Shown here piece after piece: positions 37,927-49,933 of a DNA stretch of 64,000 nt. The notes under the pieces were generated by a model. That model ran no database searches, was not told the origin of the DNA, and worked only from the letters and a program-made list of their open reading frames with translations. How positions within the stretch are numbered: position 1 is the first letter of the stretch; every line of letters starts with the position of its first letter. Position numbers and translations under genes: made by a program. The stretch comes from Corella eumyota (Eukaryota; Chordata; Ascidiacea; Phlebobranchia; Corellidae): assembly GCA_963082875.1 (NCBI GenBank), contig OY720101.1, positions 7,626,001 through 7,690,000 on the forward strand, given 5' to 3'.

Positions 37927-38950
37927 TTATTGGTTTAAGTTAGGAAATGCGTCTAAAAAGTTTAAATTTTCAACTTTATATTCGGCATTTTTTTCTTCAT
38001 CGTCTTTCCAGTGCCGCATTGTCGCTATACTAGCCAGCTCCGTTTCTTCCTTAACCTGGTGACTTTTTAGTCTGTGAGTTGAATCACACATTGCTTGGAC
38101 ATTTGCCTTATGCAAAGTGTGTTCAAAATCATTACCGTAATGCCTAAAATACGTTTGCATTTGATTAGCTCTGGCTATTGAACACCAAATGGCTTCGTAA
38201 GCTGTCGCTTGATTTAATTTAGGATAGCGGGAAAATAACGGAAATTGGTAGGGCTGTGTTTTGATGTCGTTTTTTAATAAGACATTGGTGGATTGAAGAG
38301 GATTTGGTTGATCTGATTGGATTTGACTTGTTTGCACATCTTTTGTCTCGTTGGGATTATGCGTTAGTTCGGGTGATTCTGGAAATTTGCTCTGTATGTT
38401 TTTGATTATTTGTCGTTGTTGTTTACGTTGCTTCGCTCGTCTGTTCTGAAACCAAACCTTAAAATAACAAAAATAAACAAATTTAAAATGGAATTATAAA
38501 AAAACAAAATCCTGCACTTAATTATAAATTTAAAAAAATGTAATTTATATTTTAAATTCAGTATTCACCTGTATTCTAGCTTCAGTAAGCAAGGTACGAG
38601 ATGCCAGAGCGTTCCTGTAGAAGATATCCGGGTAGGCGGTGATTTTAAAAGCGCTCTCTAGGAGTAACAGTTGCTCTTGGCTAAAACTTGTTCTATTTCT
38701 TCTTCTACCAGTTCCATTATAAGGATAAGGTATTTGAACAGCTGAAATGTCACCTATTTAATAATAAAATTTAAACATTAAAACAATTAACTTCAAAATA
38801 AACAGATTACATCTTGTAATACTAACCGACTGTTGTAAATTGTTTTGACAAATCTTGAATAAAATCGTATTGCTGGGGTACACTTATTCTGCTTTCATTG
38901 TTGTTGCTGTTAATTAAAGTAATTTTCTCATTATTTTTTTCGTCAGCCAT
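37927..38950 (-). CDS. Paired-class homeobox transcription factor, Prop-like
   Basis: Three exons on the minus strand (38950-38827, 38753-38569, 38457-37927) encode 279 residues. The homeodomain is residues 58-117. It starts [13 protein letters not shown], continues [14 protein letters not shown] and ends [20 protein letters not shown]. Gln at position 50 and Asn at 51 mark a paired-like class, and the second intron cuts between homeodomain positions 46 and 47, a place typical of paired-class genes. From memory, LESAF, YPDI and [17 protein letters not shown] match vertebrate PROP1 best, with Phox2, Prrx and Mix types less similar. No paired domain. A segment [12 protein letters not shown] (about 246-257) weakly recalls the OAR motif. 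Nuclear DNA-binding regulator by family; its targets are unknown. The remainder is Asn/Gln-rich. Confidence 0.88.
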
Positions 38951-39020
38951 ATTAAATTTAAATCTTGCTTACAATTGTGAAAATTTTATTGACAAATGAA
39001 TACACATTGCTTTGTTTTGC

Positions 39021-39030
39021 TTTTTATATA
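39021..39030 (-). promoter_or_regulatory. TATA box of the homeobox gene
   Basis: On the minus strand TATATAAAAAGC lies about 75 bp before the start codon. Initiation about 30 bp downstream would give a 5' UTR of roughly 40-50 nt. A good TATA match at a sensible distance in a developmental regulator, though AT-rich sequence makes chance matches common. Confidence 0.45.
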
Positions 39031-39590
39031 AAAATTTTAATTTAAAATTAAAATTACGTTTTTTTTACATAAAATCCCATATGTGATTAAACAACGTAAA
39101 TTGGGTCTTTAGTAGGCTAATGATTTATTATTTGAGCACATAGTAACGTTTTGAATTAACTTCCGAAACTTGACAGAATGATTAAAGAATTAGGTATTCT
39201 CTTGACAGTTAAAGATGCACACTACTTAATGAATAAACAATTGTCTTATTATCAAGGTATTTAAAACAAATGGACAATTAAACAAAAAAATAACGATAGA
39301 AATCTATTAACTGGAATGGCACAAACAATTTTAACATATTGACATATTGGGAAAATAATTATTTTAAATCAATAATTTTAGATAGAGTTGGCAAATACTT
39401 CTATAAAAATTAAATTAAAAATTAGTATTAAAATATTTAATTTAAATGTATTCATATATACTTGTCGTGTAAATCTCTTATTTAGGCTATTTTCCACAAA
39501 AACGGCAACGTTTAAGTTAAAGAATTAATCTTGGCAATATCTAGAAAAAGGCTTCATGCTTTAGGCGGTTTTAATGTTTTTGTTTTGATA

Positions 39591-39598
39591 TGACGTCA
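39591..39598. promoter_or_regulatory. CRE/ATF palindrome
   Basis: TGACGTCA, the full cAMP-response element, about 640 bp upstream of the homeobox start codon. Eight exact bases of a CpG palindrome in AT-rich sequence are unlikely by chance but not proof of use. Confidence 0.35.
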
Positions 39599-39619
39599 AG
39601 TCGCCTGATACTTAATCGT

Positions 39620-39629
39620 TAATTGATTA
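39620..39629. promoter_or_regulatory. Paired-class homeodomain dimer site (TAAT-TG-ATTA)
   Basis: TAATTGATTA is a two-base-spaced inverted TAAT pair, 22 bp from the CRE. Another TAAT lies just upstream (39613). It could serve autoregulation or control by another paired-class protein; inference from motif only. Confidence 0.3.
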
Positions 39630-40177
39630 GGTTTCTTTTGCCAAAACTTAATCTAAAATCATTTTTATACTTTATTTGACTGAGTGGTTTAAGATTTTGT
39701 ATCATGTATGTTTATTATATTACTATTTGTTTTTTGAATTTATTTTCTTCGAATAAAAATAGGTGATTTAGTTTCCTATTGTTGTTAACAAACGTTTACA
39801 CATGCTGTGACAATGGATTAGTTTATTTTACATCTGCGTGTGTTATTTGCCCGGCTTGGAATAGTGGGTAAAATTTTTTATTTTGTTTACATTTTTGCTA
39901 CGCATATTAATTGTATTATTTAAATTATTGTTAATCCCAGAAAAAAAACTGCGTTTGATATATTTCTTATCTAAAATTTAATTCAGCCATTAAGCCAATG
40001 TTTTGTTAAGTTTAATCTTCATTTGAAAAAAACACGCTAAATAAGACACACGATGAATTAGTTTCTTTAATATATAGAAAAGCAGTCTTCAATTTATTTT
40101 TACGTTAATCTGTGTATTTAACTTTAGCTTACTAAAGAGGTTACACTAAACTGTATTAAAGTGTCATATTTAAACCT

Positions 40178-40314
40178 TCTCGGTAAAATGTCACTTTCGG
40201 TAATCTGTAAATAATGTCACGTCGCTTTCGGTCAAATATCCTTTTCAGTAAAATTTTGTTTTAAGTTTAACGTCCATTTCGGTAATATGTCTTTTTCGGT
40301 TAAATGTCTTTCGA
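40178..40314 (+). repeat. Degenerate TTCGGTAAAATGTC short repeats
   Basis: At least six loose copies of a 14-25 bp unit: CTCGGTAAAATGTC, TTCGGTAATCTGT, TTCGGTCAAATATC, TTCAGTAAAATTTTG, TTCGGTAATATGTC and TTCGGTTAAATGTC. Spacing is irregular, so this is an old minisatellite or a seed of one. Confidence 0.55.
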
Positions 40315-41158
40315 TATGTGATTTTAATCAAAAAAGTGTTTGATGCTTACCTTCTGTGAGAAACTTCGACATAGCCAAATATTCAACGTTTTAAACATCG
40401 TGTCAAATAAATAAATAAAAGCGTATGCAAACCCTTAATTATGCAGTTTTTGTTTAAGTTAGTTAACCTGAAATTTTTTTTAACAAATATGCAGTAGTTA
40501 AGTCATACGTAAGGGTTAGTTTTCCATTAAGCTACTAGTTATAAATTAATCTACTTTTTTTCATTTCAAATATTTACGAAAATTCAAACTAAATCCATTT
40601 GCATGTTAATAGAGATTAACAAATTAAATTGCTTTTTGTCTATGCACGGCAGGGTATGCTATTTAAGTTTAATTTAAAATAAGATTGGTATGTAAGTTTG
40701 GCAAGGAAAAATTATAACTTTTTTTGTAAGTTTGCTTGCATGTTAGTTGCCTCTTGTCTTAACCATCTGGCTTAAAATGGTCAAGTTGGTTTAGATTTAG
40801 ATTAAAATAAATAATTTTCCATAAAACAAAAATACAAACGAATTCCGCGGTATTTTAAACATGATGAAAATTTTTTTTATATTTTAAAAAAAAAACATTT
40901 ATTTTTTGCCATAAAATTGAATTTTAAGTTTGTATTTCTTATAGTAATATGGAAAACTAAAAAACAATGACCAAATATTTTAAATTATAGTACAAACAAA
41001 GAGCAGGAAGGATTACAGCTTTAAGACTTAAAATAGCCTGTCGGTAAATGCTCTTAGCAAGTCTTCTATTAGTTTAATTAAAATGATGTGCTATTCTAAA
41101 GCCCACTATTTTAAATAGGCTATATCTTATTTTTAAGATTTGTTTCTTTTTTTTGTAA

Positions 41159-41345
41159 TTATGGTTCGAAATCTTAGATTTCGAAACATATTGTTATTGT
41201 CATTATACTTATTATTATTATGGTTCGAAATCTTAGATTTCGAAGCATATTGTTATTGTCATTATACTTATTATTATTTTTAATATTATTATGGTTCGAA
41301 ATCTTAGATTTCGAAACATATTTTTATTGTCCGTATATTTATTAT
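41159..41345 (+). repeat. Three tandem copies of a hairpin-bearing 60-70 bp unit
   Basis: The motif TTATGGTTCGAAATCTTAGA, followed by TTTCGAA, occurs three times starting near 41159, 41219 and 41289. Each copy holds a perfect hairpin TTCGAAATCT-T-AGATTTCGAA (10-bp arms, 1-base loop), followed by ATTGTTATTGTCATTATAC or a variant. Copies 1 and 2 differ at one visible base within the hairpin segment, so the duplication is recent. Confidence 0.8.
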
Positions 41346-41529
41346 TATTTTTATTTTTATTCTTACTAATCCGAATTTTGAAATCGAATAACTTTTGATT
41401 TTGTGTATATAAATTTTTTAAATTTTAGTATGTTGTTTATTATCATATTGTGTTCCAATCCTCCTATTTTGATAATTTAAATATTATTAATTAGTGATTA
41501 ATAAGTGTTTGTTTATTAAAATTTAGAGA

Positions 41530-41670
41530 TCGTTATTAAGTTTTCAAATTTTGGTCAGTTATATATTATAATATTAATAACTCGAAAATCGATTAAAAAT
41601 TTAATTTTTGTAAAAATAATCAAATATTTTCGAACCATATTTTATTTATCAAATAAATCTAGTTTTTTTT
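41530..41670 (+). repeat. Left copy of a flanking direct repeat around the satellite domain
   Basis: Shares a 54-bp block with 63297-63350 (ATAATCAAATA, then TTTCGAACCATATTTTATTT, then ATCAAATAAATC) with only a few differences. Upstream there is a looser match (TTTTGGTCAGTTATAT here, TTTTGGTCGGTTATAT at 63133). Same orientation on both sides, about 21.7 kb apart. Confidence 0.7.
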
Positions 41671-41725
41671 ATTATTACAAGTGCTTACTTAAGCTATGTA
41701 TACAATTTCGCATCATTGAAATGTC

Positions 41726-41801
41726 GTGGCAGTTAGCTCAGTGCGAAAGGCCCACAACTCTCAGAACTGTGTTCCGAGGTTTGGTTCCCAACTTAGACTC
41801 C
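41726..41801 (+). other. tRNA-like sequence at the left edge of the satellite
   Basis: GTGGCAGTTAGCTCAGTGCG gives a good A box (TAGCTCAGTGCG) and GGTTTGGTTCC a fair B box, 44 bp apart, as in a tRNA gene. The cloverleaf is poor: the T arm and acceptor stem do not pair well, so it is a tRNA relic or a tRNA-derived repeat, not a working tRNA. It points toward the array. Confidence 0.5.
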
Positions 41802-41849
41802 TCAAAATAATCAACTTACCGATTTTTTGTATTTTGCATACATAGGGCG

Positions 41850-42018
41850 GGTCATATGATGACGTGACCTAGCACACTAGTAAAAAAGTTTTACAATATT
41901 TTTTTTTTAAATCAAAAGATAACTATACCAATAAAACCGCACTGTTCTAACAGCCGTGCTTGCAAAAAAATTTTAGCAAACATTAATATTTCCGAGAGTT
42001 ATGACAAATTTATGACAT
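41850..42018 (-). repeat. Diverged satellite monomer in inverted orientation
   Basis: Read on the minus strand, this stretch follows the monomer order: CATAAATTT, CATAACT, AATATTAAT, GCACGG, GTGCGGTTTTA, TTATCTTTTGATTTAAAA, then a GGTCACGTCA in place of the E-box palindrome. It is far more diverged than any array member and faces the other way, so the array begins at an old inversion or insertion point. Confidence 0.55.
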
Positions 42019-45000
42019 TGATTTTTAATTTTTTTAGAACTGTTTTGGTATAACTAATGCTCAAGATAAAGAAATTTTCGAAAATAATTAAAAGAACAAA
42101 AAAACATTTTTTTATTTCGCGTACATTGAATTGTTCGCGCGACCTTATGACCTAATTAAACCCAAAATAAAAATTACCTCAAACTTTTGTTTTACTGAAA
42201 ATTTTCGCGAAATGTTTTATCTTGAATGTTAGTTAGGCCAATGCGCGTCTAATAAAATACAAAATTTTAGGTTTTAGGATTTCATAAATTATTAATAAAA
42301 GCTTCATAACTTTTATGAATATTAATATTTTCGAAAAATATTTTGTAAACACGGTAATTAGACCTGTGCGGTTTCAACACAACAATTATTTTTCGATTTA
42401 AAGTTTTTAATTTTTTTTCAAAAAATTTGTATGCAATATCATTGGCCAAAAATATCACGTGACCTAATTAAACCCAAAATAAAAATTACCTCAAACTTTT
42501 GTTTTACTGAGAATTTTCGCGAAATGTTTTATCTTGAATGTTAGTTAGGCCAATGCGCGTCTAATAAAATACATTTTTTTAGGTTTTGAGATTTCATAAA
42601 TTTTTAATAAAAGTTTCATAACTTTTATGAATATTAATATTTTCGAAAAATATTTTGTAAACACGGTAATTGGACCTGTGCGGTTCTAACACAACAATTA
42701 TTTTTCGATTTAAAATTTTTTATTTTTTTTCAAAAAATTTGTATGCAATATCATTGGCCAAAAATATCACGTGACCTAATGAAAACCAAAATAAAAATTA
42801 CCTCAAACTTTTGTTTTACTGAGAATTTTCGCGAAATGTTTTTTCTTGAATGTTAGTTAGGCCAATGCACGTCTAATAAAATACAAAATTTTAGGTTTTG
42901 AGATTTCATAAATTTTTAATAAAAGTTTCATAACTTTTATGAATATTTATATTTTCGAAAAATATTTTGTAAACACGATAATTGGACCTGTGCGGTTCTA
43001 ACACAACAATTATTTTTCGATATAAAATTTTTAATTTTTTTTCAAAAAATTTGTATGCAATATCATTGGCCAAAAATATCACGTGACCTAATTAAACCCA
43101 AAATAAAATTTACCTCAAACTTTTGTTTTACTGAAAAATTTCGCGAAATGTTTTATCTTGAATGTTAGTTAGGCCAATGCGCGTCTAATAAAATACAAAA
43201 TTTTAGGTTTTGAGATTTCATAAATTTTTAATAAAAGTTTCATAACTTTTATGAATATTAATATTTTTGAAAAATATTTTGTAAACACGGTAATTGGACC
43301 TGTGCGGTTCTAACACAACAATTATTTTTTGATTTAAAATTTTTAATTTTTTTTCAAAAAATTTGTATGCAATATCATTGGCCAAAAATATCACGTGACC
43401 TAATTAAACCCAAAATAAAAATTACCTCAAACTTTTGTTTTACTAAGAATTTTCGCGAAATGTTTTATCTTAAATGTTAGTTAGGCCAATGCGCGTCTAA
43501 TAAAATACAAATTTTAGGTTTTGAGATTTCATAAATTTTTAACAAAAGTTTCATAACTTTTATGAATATTAATATTTTCGAAAAATATTTTGTAAACACG
43601 GTAATTAGACCTGTGCGGTTCTAACACAACAATTATTTTTCGATTTAAAGTTTTTAATTTTTTTTCAAAAAATTTGTATGCAATATCATTGGCCAAAGAT
43701 ATCACGTGACCTAATTAAACCCAAAATAAAAATTACCTCAAACTTTTGTTTTACTGAGAATTTTCGCGAAATGTTTTATCTTGAATGTTAGTTAGGCCAA
43801 TGCGCGTCTAATAAAATACAAAATTTTAGGTTTTGAGATTTCATAAATTTTTAATAAAAGTTTCATAACTTTTATGAATATTAATATTTTCGAAAAATAT
43901 TTTGTAAACACGGTAATTAGACCTGTGCGGTTCTAACACAACAATTATTTTTCGATTTAAAATTTTTTATTTTTTTTCAAAAAATTTGTATGCAATATCA
44001 TTGGCCAAAAATATCACGTGACCTAATGAAACCCAAAATAAAAATTACCTCAAACTTTTGTTTTACTGAAAATTTTCGCAAAATATTTTATCTTGAATGT
44101 TAGTTAGACCAATGCGCGTCTAATAAAATACAAAATTTTAGGTTTTGAGATTTCATAAATTTTTAATAAAAGTTTCATAACTTTTATGAATATTAATATT
44201 TTTGAAAAATATTTTTTAAACACGGTAATTGGACCTGTGCGGTTCTAACACAACAATTATTTTTCGATTTAAAATTTTTTATTTTTTTTTTTTAAATGTG
44301 TATGCAATATCATTGGCCAAAAATATCACGTGACCTAATGAAAACCAAAATAAAAATTACCTTAAACTTTTGTTTTACTAAGAATTTTTGCGAAATGTTT
44401 TATCTTGAATGTTAGTTAGGCCAATGCGCGTCTAATAAAATACAAAATTTTAGGTTTTAAGATTTCATAAATTTTTAATAAAAATTTCATAACTTTTATG
44501 AATATTAATATTTTTGAAAAATATTTTGTAAACACGGTAATTGGACCTGTGCGGTTCTAACACAACAATTATTTTTCGATTTAAAATTTTTTATTTTTTT
44601 AAAAAAAATGTGTATGCAATATCATTGGCCAAAAATATCACGTGACCTAATTAAACCCAAAATAAAAATTACCTCAAACTTTTGTTTTACTGAGAATTTT
44701 CGCGAAATGTTTTATCTTGAATGTTAGTTAGGCCAATGCGCGTCTAATAAAATACAAACTTTTAGGTTTTGAGATTTCATAAATTTTTAATAAAAGTTTC
44801 ATAACTTTTATGAATATTAATATTTTCGAAAAATATTTTGTAAACACGGTAATTGGACCTGTGCGTTTCTAACACAACAATTATTTTTCGATTTAAAATT
44901 TTTTATTTTTTTTCAAAAAATTTGTATGCAATATCATTGGCCAAAAATATCACGTGATCTAATGAAAACCAAAATAAAAATTACCTCAAACTTTTGTTTT

Positions 45001-45259
45001 ACAGAAAATTTTCGCGAAATGTTTTATCTTGAATGTTAGTTAGGCCAATGCGTGTCTAATAAAATACAAAATTTTAGGTTTTAAGATTTCATAAATTTTT
45101 AATAAAAGTTTCATAACTTTTATGAATATTAATATTTTTGAAAAATATTTTGTAAACACGGTAATTGGAACTGTGCGGTTCTAACACAACAATTATTTTT
45201 CGATTTAAAATTTTTTATTTTTTTTTTTAAATTTGTATGCAATATCATTGGCCAAAAAT

Positions 45260-48065
45260 ATCACGTGATCTAATGAAAACCAAAATAAAAATTACCTCAA
45301 ACTTTTGTTTTACTGAAAATTTTCGCGAAATGTTTAATCTTGAATGTTAGTTAGGCCAATGCGCGTCTAATAAAATACAAAATTTTAGGTTTTAAGATTT
45401 CATAAATTTTTAATAAAAGTTTCATAACTTTTATGAATATTAATATTTTCGAAAAATATTTTGTATACACGGTAATTGGACCGGTGCGGTTCTAACACAA
45501 CAATTATTTTTCGATTTAAAATTTTTAATTTTTTTTTAAAAAATTTGCATGCAATATCATTGGCCAAAAATATCACGTGACCTAATGAAACCCAAAATAA
45601 AAATTACCTCAAACTTTTGTTTTACTGTGAATTTTCTCGAAATGTTTTATCTTGAATGTTAGTTAGGCCAATGTGCGTCTAATAAAATACAAAATTTTAG
45701 GTTTTGAGATTTCATAAATTTTTAATAAAAGTTTCATAACTTTATTGAATATTAATATTTTTGAAAAATATTTTGTAAACACGGTAATTGGAACTGTGCG
45801 GTTCTAACACAACAATTATTTTTCGATTTAAAATTTTTTATTTTTTTTTAAAATTTGTATGCAATATCATTGGCCAAAAATATCACGTGACCTAATTAAA
45901 CCCAAAATAAAAATTACCTCAAACTTTTGTTTTACTGAAAATTTTTGCGAAATGTTTTATTTTGAATGTTAGTTAGGCCAATGCGCGTCTAATAAAATAC
46001 AAAATTTAAGGTTTTGAGATTTCATAAATTTTTAATAAAAGTTTCATAACTTTTATAAATATTAATATTTTCGAAAAATATTTTGTAAACACGGTAATTG
46101 GACCTGTGCGGTTCTAACACAACAATTATTTTTCGATTTAAAATTTTTTATTTTTTTTCAAAAAATTTGTATGCGCAATATCATTGGCCAAAAATATCAC
46201 GTGACCTAATTAAACCCAAAATAAAAATTACCTCAAACTTTTGTTTTACTGAAAATTTTTGCGAAATATTTTATCTTGAATGTTAGTTAGGCCAATGCGC
46301 GTCTAATAAAATACAAAATTTTAGGTTTTGACTTTTTATAAATTTTTAATAAAAGTATCATAACTTTTATGAATATTAATATTTTCGAAAAATATTATGT
46401 AAACACGGTAATCGGACCTGTGCCGTTCTAACAGAACAATTATTTTTAGATTTAAAATTTTTTATTTTTTTTTTTTAATTTGTACGCAATGTCATTGGCC
46501 AAAAATATCACGTGACGTAATGAAAACTAAAATAAAAATTACCTCAAACTTTTGTTTTACTGAAAATTTTCGCGAAATGTTTTATCTTGAATGTTAGTTA
46601 GGCCAATGCGCGTCTAATAAAATATAAAATTTAAGGTTTTGAGATTTCATAAATTTTTAATTAAAGTTTTATAACTTTATTGAATATTAATATTTTTGAA
46701 AAATATTTTGTAAACACGGTAATTAGACCTGTGCGGTTCTAACACAACAATTATTTTTCGATTTAAAATTTTTTATTTTTTTTTTTAAATTTGTATGCAA
46801 TATCATTGGCCAAAAATATCACGTGACCTAATTAAACCCAAAATAAAAATTACCCCAAACTTTTGTTTTACTGAAAATTTTCGCGAAATGTTTTATCTTG
46901 AATGTTAGTTAGGCCAATGCGCGTCTAATAAAATACAAAATTTAAGGTTTTGAGATTTCATAAATTTTTAATAAAAGTTTCATAACTTTTATAAATATTA
47001 ATATTTTTGAAAAATATTTTGTAAACACGTTAATTGGACCTGTGAGGTTCTAACACAACAATTATTTTTCGATTTAAAATTTTTAATTTTTTTTCAAAAA
47101 ATTTGTATGCAATATCATTGGCCAAAAATATCACGTGACCTAATTAAACCCAAAATAAAAATTACCTCAAACTTTTGTTTTACTGAAAATTTTCGCGAAA
47201 TATTTTATCTTGAATGTTAGTTAGGCCAATGCGCGTCTAATAAAATACAAAATTTTAGGTTTTGAGTTTTTATAAATTTTTAATAAAAGTATCATAACTT
47301 TTATGAATATTAATATTTTCGAAAAATATTGTGTAAACACGGTAATTGGACCTGTGCGGTTCTAACACAACAATTATTTTTAGATTTAAAATTTTTTATT
47401 TTTTTTCAAAAAATTTGTATGCAATATTATTGGCCAAAAATATCACGTGACCTAATTAATTCCAAAATAAAAATTACCCCAAACTTTTGTTTTACTGAGA
47501 ATTTTCGCGAAATGTTTTATCTTGAATGTTAGTTAGGCCAATGCGCGTCTAATAAAATACAAACTTTTAGGTTTTGAGATTTCATAAATTTTTAATAAAA
47601 GTTTCATAACTTTTATGAATATTAATATTTTCGAAAAATAGTTTGTATACACGGTAATTGGACCTGTGCGGTTCTAACACAACAATTATTTTTCGATTTA
47701 AAATTTTTTATTTTTTTTCAAAAAATTTGTATGCAGTATCATTGGCCAAAAATATCACGTGACCTAATGAAACCCAAAATAAAAATTACCTCAAACTTTT
47801 GTTTTACTGAAAATTTTCGCGAAATATTTTATCTTAAATGTTAGTTAGGCCAATGCGCGTCTAATAAAATACAAAATTTTAGGTTTTAAGATTTTATAAA
47901 TTTTTAATAAAAGTTTCATAACTTTTATGAATATTAATATTTTTGAAAAATATTTTGTAAAGACGGTAATTGGACCTGTGCGGTTCTAACACAACAATTA
48001 TTTTTCGATTTAAAATTTTATATTTTTTTTTTTAAATTTGTATGCAATATCATTGGCCAAAAATA
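45260..48065 (+). repeat. Higher-order repeat, nine monomers
   Basis: Starts at a monomer with the variant CACGTGATCTAATGAAAACC and returns to the same type 2805 bp later (nine times 312). Distinctive members include one with TTTTCTCGAAATG and AATGTGCGTC, one with TATGCGCAATATC and CTGTGCCGTTC, and one with CACGTGACGTAATGAAAACT. Nearly the same order recurs from 55850 to about 58660. Confidence 0.75.
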
Positions 48066-49933
48066 TCACGTGATCTAATGAAAACCAAAATAAAAATTAC
48101 CTCAAACTTTTGTTTTACTGAAAATTTTCGCGAAATGTTTTATCTTGAATGTTAGTTAGGCCAATGCGCGTCTAATAAAATACAAAATTTTAGGTTTTAA
48201 GATTTCATAAATTTTTAATAAAAGTTTCATAACTTTTATGAATATTAATATTTTCGAAAAATATTTTGTATACACGGTAATTGGACCGGTGCGGTTCTAA
48301 CACAACAATTATTTTTCGATTTAAAATTTTTAATTTTTTTTTTAAAAATTTGCATGCAATATCATTGGCCAAAAATATCACGTGACCTAATGAAACCCAA
48401 AATAAAAATTACCTCAAACTTTTGTTTTACTGTGAATTTTCTCGAAATGTTTTATCTTGAATGTTAGTTAGGCCAATGTGCGTCTAATAAAATACAAAAT
48501 TTTAGGTTTTGAGATTTCATAAATTTTTAATAAAAGTTTCATAACTTTATTGAATATTAATATTTTTGAAAAATATTTTGTAAACACGGTAATTGGAACT
48601 GTGCGGTTCTAACACAACAATTATTTTTCGATTTAAAATTTTTTATTTTTTTTTTAAATTTGTATGCAATATCATTGGCCAAAAATATCACGTGACCTAA
48701 TTAAACCCAAAATAAAAATTACCTCAAACTTTTGTTTTACTGAAAATTTTTGCGAAATGTTTTATTTTGAATGTTAGTTAGGCCAATGCGCGTCTAATAA
48801 AATACAAAATTTAAGGTTTTGAGATTTCATAAATTTTTAATAAAAGTTTCATAACTTTTATAAATATTAATATTTTCGAAAAATATTTTGTAAACACGGT
48901 AATTGGACCTGTGCGGTTCTAACACAACAATTATTTTTCGATTTAAAATTTTTTATTTTTTTTCAAAAAATTTGTACGCAATATCATTGGCCAAAAATAT
49001 CACGTGACCTAATTAAACCCAAAATAAAAATTACCTCAAACTTTTGTTTTACTGAAAATTTTCGCGAAATATTTTATCTTGAATGTTAGTTAGGCCAATG
49101 CGCGTCTAATAAAATACAAAATTTTAGGTTTTGAGTTTTTATAAATTTTTAATAAAAGTATCATAACTTTTATGAATATTAATATTTTCGAAAAATATTG
49201 TGTAAACACGGTAATTGGACCTGTGCGGTTCTAACACAACAATTATTTTTAGATTTAAAATTTTTTATTTTTTTTCAAAAAATTTGTATGCAATATTATT
49301 GGCCAAAAATATCACGTGACCTAATTAATTCCAAAATAAAAATTACCCCAAACTTTTGTTTTACTGAGAATTTTCGCGAAATGTTTTATCTTGAATGTTA
49401 GTTAGGCCAATGCGCGTCTAATAAAATACAAACTTTTAGGTTTTGAGATTTCATAAATTTTTAATAAAAGTTTCATAACTTTTATGAATATTAATATTTT
49501 CGAAAAATAGTTTGTATACACGGTAATTGGACCTGTGCGGTTCTAACACAACAATTATTTTTCGATTTAAAATTTTTTATTTTTTTTCAAAAAATTTGTA
49601 TGCAGTATCATTGGCCAAAAATATCACGTGACCTAATGAAACCCAAAATAAAAATTACCTCAAACTTTTGTTTTACTGAAAATTTTCGCAAAATATTTTA
49701 TCTTAAATGTTAGTTAGGCCAATGCGCGTCTAATAAAATACAAAATTTTAGGTTTTAAGATTTTATAAATTTTTAATAAAAGTTTCATAACTTTTATGAA
49801 TATTAATATTTTTGAAAAATATTTTGTAAAGACGGTAATTGGACCTGTGCGGTTCTAACACAACAATTATTTTTCGATTTAAAATTTTATATTTTTTTTT
49901 TAAATTTGTATGCAATATCATTGGCCAAAAATA
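48065..49933 (+). repeat. Higher-order repeat, six-monomer version
   Basis: 1868 bp between successive CACGTGATCT monomers. It matches the nine-monomer block with three adjacent members missing. The shared members are almost identical base for base to their partners at 45.3-48.1 kb and 49.9-52.1 kb. Confidence 0.75.

Larger units (their letters stand above)
39031..41157. other. Intergenic region upstream of the homeobox gene
   Basis: About 2.1 kb with no coding exon seen. It includes a perfect CRE palindrome at 39591-39598, a paired-type homeodomain palindrome at 39620-39629 and a set of TTCGGT-based short repeats at 40178-40314. The rest is AT-rich without recognisable structure. Confidence 0.5.

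Noticed and set aside
41726-41801. Functional tRNA gene
   Set aside because: Boxes A and B are present, but acceptor and T stems do not pair convincingly and no clear anticodon loop or T-run terminator follows.
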